Source: Aeromonas lacus (lineage in GTDB: Bacteria > Pseudomonadota > Gammaproteobacteria > Enterobacterales > Aeromonadaceae). From it: 64,000 nt of DNA. Positions 60,500 to 64,000 of this stretch are shown in pieces; position 1 is the first letter of the stretch, and every line of letters starts with the position of its first letter. The stretch covers positions 1 through 64,000 of the forward strand of contig NZ_JRGM01000134.1 of NCBI RefSeq assembly GCF_000764665.1, given 5' to 3'. The notes under the pieces were generated by a model. It saw only the letters and a list, made by a program, of their open reading frames with translations, was not told where the DNA came from and searched no databases. The position numbers and the translations under genes are program-made.

Positions 60500-61225
60500 T
60501 TACCAACCACCAGAGGCACCACCGCCCCCAAAACTGCCGCCACCCCCGCTGAAGCCACCGCCAGAGCGGTTGCCAAAGGAGCCAGCTCCAAATCCCCCTG
60601 CCATGTAGGCCGAACGACGTCGCCCGCCCGGGCCACCACCGCCTCCTCGCAGGTTATGGAGCACGATCATCGCAATCACCATCAGGATGAATAACCAGGG
60701 GCCGCCGAGTTTGTCCTCCTTGCTGGCGTTGTCGGTCGGCTGATACTGGCCGCCCAGCGCCTGCATGATCGCCTGACTGCCGGCAACGACCCCGGCCACC
60801 ATGTCACCCCGTTTGAATGCAGGCAGGATCCGGGTTTGAATAATGTTGGCGGCAATGGCATCGGGCAGATCACCTTCCAGCCCATAGCCCACTTCGATGC
60901 GAACCTTGCGCTCGTCCTGAGCGATCAGCAGCAGGACGCCGTTATCCTTGCCCTTCTGTCCGATCCCCCAGTGCCGGCCCAGCTGATAGCCATACTCTTC
61001 GATGGTCTCGCCCTGCAAGCTGTCGACGGAGACCACGACCAGCTGGATGCCGCTGCGTTTTTCAAAGGCGGCCAGCTGCTGGGTTAGCTGGTGGGCCTGT
61101 TTGCGGGACATCAGACTGGCTTCATCCACGACCCGTCCGCTCAGCGTCGGGAAGTCCGGTGCCGCTTGCAGGGCACTGGCCCAGAGCAGCAGACAGGGAA
61201 GAAACCAGCGCAGCATCATTTTCAT
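60500..61225 (-). CDS. TPM-domain protein with glycine-rich tail, YgcG-like
   Basis: A 241-aa protein: signal peptide (LPCLLLWASALQAAP), a TPM domain (about 28-150, with RVVDEASLMS, QLVVVSVDSLQG and VRIEVGYGLEGDLPD), a membrane segment (about 178-193) and a glycine/serine-rich tail (GGGFSGGGGSFGGGGASGGW). The same layout as E. coli YgcG. The start overlaps lemA (ATGA), so the two are coupled. Confidence 0.9.
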   Translation of the reverse strand: MKMMLRWFLPCLLLWASALQAAPDFPTLSGRVVDEASLMSRKQAHQLTQQLAAFEKRSGIQLVVVSVDSLQGETIEEYGYQLGRHWGIGQKGKDNGVLLLIAQDERKVRIEVGYGLEGDLPDAIAANIIQTRILPAFKRGDMVAGVVAGSQAIMQALGGQYQPTDNASKEDKLGGPWLFILMVIAMIVLHNLRGGGGGPGGRRRSAYMAGGFGAGSFGNRSGGGFSGGGGSFGGGGASGGW

Positions 61226-61812
61226 TGGAAGCTCACCTTGGGCGCTTCGTCAGCACCGGGTTTGGCACTGAAGCTGGGTTTGGCCTCCAGATCGGAGTAG
61301 AGCATCTTGTGCCAGATAACCCCGGGGAAGGTGCGGATCTCGGTGTTGAACTGGCGCACCGCCTCGATGTAGTCGCGGCGGGCTACGGCGATACGGTTCT
61401 CCGTCCCTTCCAGCTGGGCCTGCAGGGTGAGGAACTGTTGATCCGCCTTGAGCTCCGGATAACGTTCCACAACCACCATCAGGCGGGAGAGGGCGCTGGT
61501 GAGCTGATTCTGCGCCGCTTCAAACTCCTTGAGCTGGGCCGGGTCGCTCACCTGCAGGCTGCCAACCCGGGATCGGGCATCGGTGACCGCCTTGAGGGTC
61601 TCCTGCTCATGGCTGGCATAGCCTTTCACGGTTGCTACCAGATTCGGGATGAGATCTGCCCGGCGCTGGTACTGGTTTTCAACCTGTCCCCACGTGGCTT
61701 TGACCTGCTCATCCAGTGTCGGGATGTTGTTCATGCCGCAGCCGGTCAGGCCCAGCAGCAGGGTCAGGGTCAGCAGGCTCTGCGTGGTTTTGCGCCAGAT
61801 TGATATGGCCAT
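61222..61812 (-). CDS. LemA-family lipoprotein
   Basis: A 196-aa LemA protein. The N-terminus is a signal with a lipobox-like GLTGC (cysteine about 23), then the helical LemA domain with NQYQRRADLIPNLVATVKGY, ERYPELKADQQFL and EAVRQFNTEIRTFPG. The start at 61812 (MAISIWRK) has GGAG eight bases before, better than the ATGs at 61830. Function not known in detail; first gene of the unit. Confidence 0.9.
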   Translation of the reverse strand: MAISIWRKTTQSLLTLTLLLGLTGCGMNNIPTLDEQVKATWGQVENQYQRRADLIPNLVATVKGYASHEQETLKAVTDARSRVGSLQVSDPAQLKEFEAAQNQLTSALSRLMVVVERYPELKADQQFLTLQAQLEGTENRIAVARRDYIEAVRQFNTEIRTFPGVIWHKMLYSDLEAKPSFSAKPGADEAPKVSFQ

Positions 61813-61871
61813 CTTGTTGTTCTCCATCATTAATGGCTTGCGAAACAGGGAACCACCATAACAGCTTGGGG

Positions 61872-62609
61872 TCAGTTGCGACAACGCGCGGGCAGCACAG
61901 GCATCTTGTTGATGCTGGACACCTTGGGCAGCTGCGGTTTGTCTTTCAGCCAGGAGGCCAGCTCGGCACCGCAGCCGTTGCCGGGGGGAATAGGCGCTTG
62001 CTGCTCGCAATCAGGACTGCCCGTCGGGCAGCGCAGCCGCACGTGAAAATGGCTGAAGTGGCCAACCCAGGGGCGAAGCTTGGCAACCCAGGGTTCATCA
62101 CCAGCCTGCTGGCAAACCGCCGACTTGATTACCGGATTGACAAAGATGCGGGCCACCTCGGGTTTGCTGGTCGCCAGTCGCAACAGGGTGAGCTGCTGCG
62201 GCCCGAAGCGGCCTGGCAGCATCTTGTAGCTGGGCTCGTCGATCAGCGCCCACTCCTTGGGGGCATCCTGCTCCCATTTGCTGATGGGGCGGTTGGCCAT
62301 GCGAAACCAGATGTCGGCATCAAGGCCGGTCTGGTGGCTGCGATGGCCGGTGGTAAAGGGGCCTCCATGGGGCATTGCCAGATCGGCGATATAGAGATCC
62401 GGCAATCCGGCCATCCGGGTCTGGTTGGCCAGTGTCTGCAGATAGTGGATGAGGTCGGGATGGCCGTAGTAGCGCAAGCGCTTGGTGCGGATCACCTGAT
62501 AGCCAGGGCCCTCCAGCGGCAGCGCCATTCCGTTTTTGAGACAGCCGGCGGTGTATCCGCCGATTGCTTCGGCTTGCAACACAGTCGCCAGTAACAGGGA
62601 CGTCAGCAT
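61872..62609 (-). CDS. mepA: Penicillin-insensitive murein endopeptidase MepA
   Basis: A 245-aa periplasmic LAS-type metallopeptidase that cuts D-Ala-mDAP cross-links. Signal peptide MLTSLLLATVLQAEA; zinc ligands in GHRSHQTGLDADIWF and the catalytic VGHFSHFHVRL; six or more cysteines for the family disulfides. Shorter than E. coli MepA (274 aa). Start 62609 has AGGAG and overlaps the permease stop by seven bases. Confidence 0.94.
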   Translation of the reverse strand: MLTSLLLATVLQAEAIGGYTAGCLKNGMALPLEGPGYQVIRTKRLRYYGHPDLIHYLQTLANQTRMAGLPDLYIADLAMPHGGPFTTGHRSHQTGLDADIWFRMANRPISKWEQDAPKEWALIDEPSYKMLPGRFGPQQLTLLRLATSKPEVARIFVNPVIKSAVCQQAGDEPWVAKLRPWVGHFSHFHVRLRCPTGSPDCEQQAPIPPGNGCGAELASWLKDKPQLPKVSSINKMPVLPARCRN

Positions 62610-63484
62610 TTGCGTGCTCCTTGTTTCGCTTCGAGTCGGCTGAGCAGAATAAACAGACTCAAACATATCAATAAATAGGCGGCCGCCACCAGCAGCCAGA
62701 TCTCGTAAACCAGCCCGCTCGAGTTGGCCATCTCGGTGCCGACGAAGGTGAGCTCCTGCACCGAGATAAGCGAAACGATGGCCGTATCCTTCACCAGTGC
62801 GATGAGCTGGCCGGTGAGGGGAGGCAACATCAACAGCATCGCCTGCGGCAGGATCACATGGCGCAGGCGCATCCAGGGGGATAACCCGAGGCTGTGGGCC
62901 GCTTCCCACTGTCCTTTGGGGATGGCGGCAAGGCCGGCACGGACGATCTCGGCAACGAAGGCGGCGCTGATCATGCCGACGCAGAGGGTACCGGAGATAA
63001 GATTTTCCCAGCGAGCCGGCGGGCCAAACAGAACTTCCAGCCAGGTGGGAATTGAGATGTTGCCGAGCCAGCTTGAGATGCCGCTTGCTGGTAACAGTTG
63101 GTTGGCGATAAAGAAGTAGAAGATGAAGATAAAGACCAGCGGCGGCAGATTGCGGATGAGCTGGATAAAGAGGGTGGCTGGCAAAACCAGAAACGGGCGA
63201 TGACTAAACGCAGCCACCCCCAGCGCAGTGCCGAGCAGCAGCGCCAGCACCATGCCAAGCAGCGCGATACGCAGGGTGGTGAGCAGACCGCTGAAAAAGT
63301 AGGGCGTCTCGCCATGGGGGGCATGAGTAAAGAGCAGAGCGAAGGCATCGTGCCAGTGCCACTCATAGGCGACCCCGATGTGGATACGGCTGGCCAGCCA
63401 GAGTCCCGCCAGTGCCAACAGCAGCACTATGACGCCGTCCAGCCAGCTGAATCGTTTGAGTGTATGGCTTATCAAGCGTTGCAT
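62603..63484 (-). CDS. Polar amino acid ABC transporter permease
   Basis: A 293-aa inner membrane permease of the HisMQ/GlnP family. About five or six membrane segments, and the ATPase-docking EAA loop is present as EAAHSLGLSPWMRLRHVILPQ (about 210-230). Start 63484 (MQRLISHTLK) overlaps the stop of the binding protein gene (ATGA); the frame runs further back but inside that gene. The ATPase gene is not in the window. The substrate cannot be deduced. Confidence 0.92.
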   Translation of the reverse strand: MQRLISHTLKRFSWLDGVIVLLLALAGLWLASRIHIGVAYEWHWHDAFALLFTHAPHGETPYFFSGLLTTLRIALLGMVLALLLGTALGVAAFSHRPFLVLPATLFIQLIRNLPPLVFIFIFYFFIANQLLPASGISSWLGNISIPTWLEVLFGPPARWENLISGTLCVGMISAAFVAEIVRAGLAAIPKGQWEAAHSLGLSPWMRLRHVILPQAMLLMLPPLTGQLIALVKDTAIVSLISVQELTFVGTEMANSSGLVYEIWLLVAAAYLLICLSLFILLSRLEAKQGARKC

Positions 63485-64000
63485 CAGGGGTTGGCGACCT
63501 GTGATTCCCATGCCAGCGACTTGAACCAGTAGTCGTGACGAGCCTTGAGCCAGCCATCGGCCTGACGGGCGTCGATCCACTCATTGAACTGCTCGGCCAG
63601 CGTGTCATCTCCCTTGCGCAGGGCAAACCCTTCATCGCCCTGAGCCAGCTGCTCGGCAAATGGCATGAACAGGGCATCGGGGTGGCGCAGCGTCTCCTGC
63701 TCCGGTTTTGGCGAGGAGGAGAGAGCACCGTGGGCGCGACCGTTCAACACCTCCTGAAATACCTGAGATTCATCGTCAAACTGGCGCAAGGTTGCCTTGG
63801 GGAAGTTGGCCTTGGCAACCTGTACCGGCGACGCGCCACGGCGCACCGCTAGGATCACCCCGCGCTGGTTGAAGTCAGCGATGGTTTTCTTCTCTTTGGC
63901 GAGCGTGCTTGAAGCGGCCAGCTGGACGCCCGAGTGGGAATAGGGGTGGGTGAAGTGCACGCTCTTCTCCCGCTCCGGGGTGATGGTGAGGCCCCCGATG
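63484..64000 (-). CDS. Amino acid ABC transporter substrate-binding protein (partial)
   Basis: The N-terminal part is beyond the right edge. The ~172 residues seen belong to the PBP type 2 (SBP_bac_3) family: ITPERE-SVHFTHPYSHSG near the cut, then VILAVRRGASPVQ, ALRKGDDTL and FNEWIDARQADGWL towards the C-terminus. It feeds the permease encoded directly after it. The apparent start at 63960 is an internal GTG (valine). Confidence 0.9.
   Translation of the reverse strand, partial: IGGLTITPEREKSVHFTHPYSHSGVQLAASSTLAKEKKTIADFNQRGVILAVRRGASPVQVAKANFPKATLRQFDDESQVFQEVLNGRAHGALSSSPKPEQETLRHPDALFMPFAEQLAQGDEGFALRKGDDTLAEQFNEWIDARQADGWLKARHDYWFKSLAWESQVANP

Noticed and set aside
60520-60620. Glycine-codon repeat at the end of the YgcG-like gene
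   Set aside because: Encodes the usual glycine-rich tail of the family; not a separate element.

Overview
This is a contiguous stretch of a GC-rich gammaproteobacterial chromosome, most likely Aeromonas or a close Aeromonadales relative. That assignment is an inference from gene content and order; no 16S gene is present. Neighbourhoods match the E. coli order over long distances (queA-tgt-yajC-secD-secF; iscRSUA-hscBA-fdx-pepB; ndk-rlmN-rodZ-ispG-hisS-yfgM-bamB-der-yfgJ; mltF/purL; nuoA-N). The proteins are diverged from E. coli, and a polar-type MotA/MotB (PomAB-like) stator pair is present. Almost all of the window is housekeeping DNA. I see no prophage, integron, CRISPR array or defence island.

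Layout. 1-3.3 kb: the C-terminal end of a huge type I secreted RTX adhesin with a VWA domain, a small companion gene of unknown function, and a yggE-like SIMPL gene. 3.4-5.8 kb: ahpC and ahpF (reverse strand). 5.8-6.5 kb: a stretch without convincing genes that holds a reverse-strand sigma70-like promoter with a perfect CRP box in its spacer and an intrinsic terminator about 140 bases beyond the start, a candidate CRP-controlled small RNA. 6.5-12.7 kb: a CBS protein and the queuosine/Sec operon (queA, tgt, yajC, secD, secF). 12.8-18.1 kb: a rhodanese, nlpI, the oxygen-independent ubiquinone genes ubiV-ubiU diverging from ubiT, a small membrane protein and trmJ. 18.2-23.5 kb: the isc operon behind an IscR box, without iscX. 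23.6-26.2 kb: two tandem, translationally coupled pepB-type aminopeptidases. 26.5-36.3 kb: ndk, rlmN, pilW, rodZ, ispG, hisS, yfgM, bamB, der and yfgJ.

36.3-42.2 kb: a 48-residue very basic small-protein gene with a strong ribosome binding site, a 71-bp MITE-like element just upstream of it, mltF and purL (PurR-type promoter). 42.4-57.4 kb: the complete 13-gene nuo operon for respiratory complex I on the reverse strand, with fused nuoCD. 57.8-59.4 kb: a flagellar stator pair. 59.6 kb: tRNA-Ser(GGA) with its own promoter and terminator. 59.9-64 kb: lemA with two TPM-domain proteins, mepA, and the permease and truncated binding protein of a polar amino acid ABC transporter.

The strongest leads outside known biology are the candidate CRP-regulated sRNA (6231-6404), the 48-aa basic protein (36292-36438), the MITE-like inverted repeat (36487-36557), the tandem pepB pair, and the terminator that abuts the start codon of the yggE-like gene.
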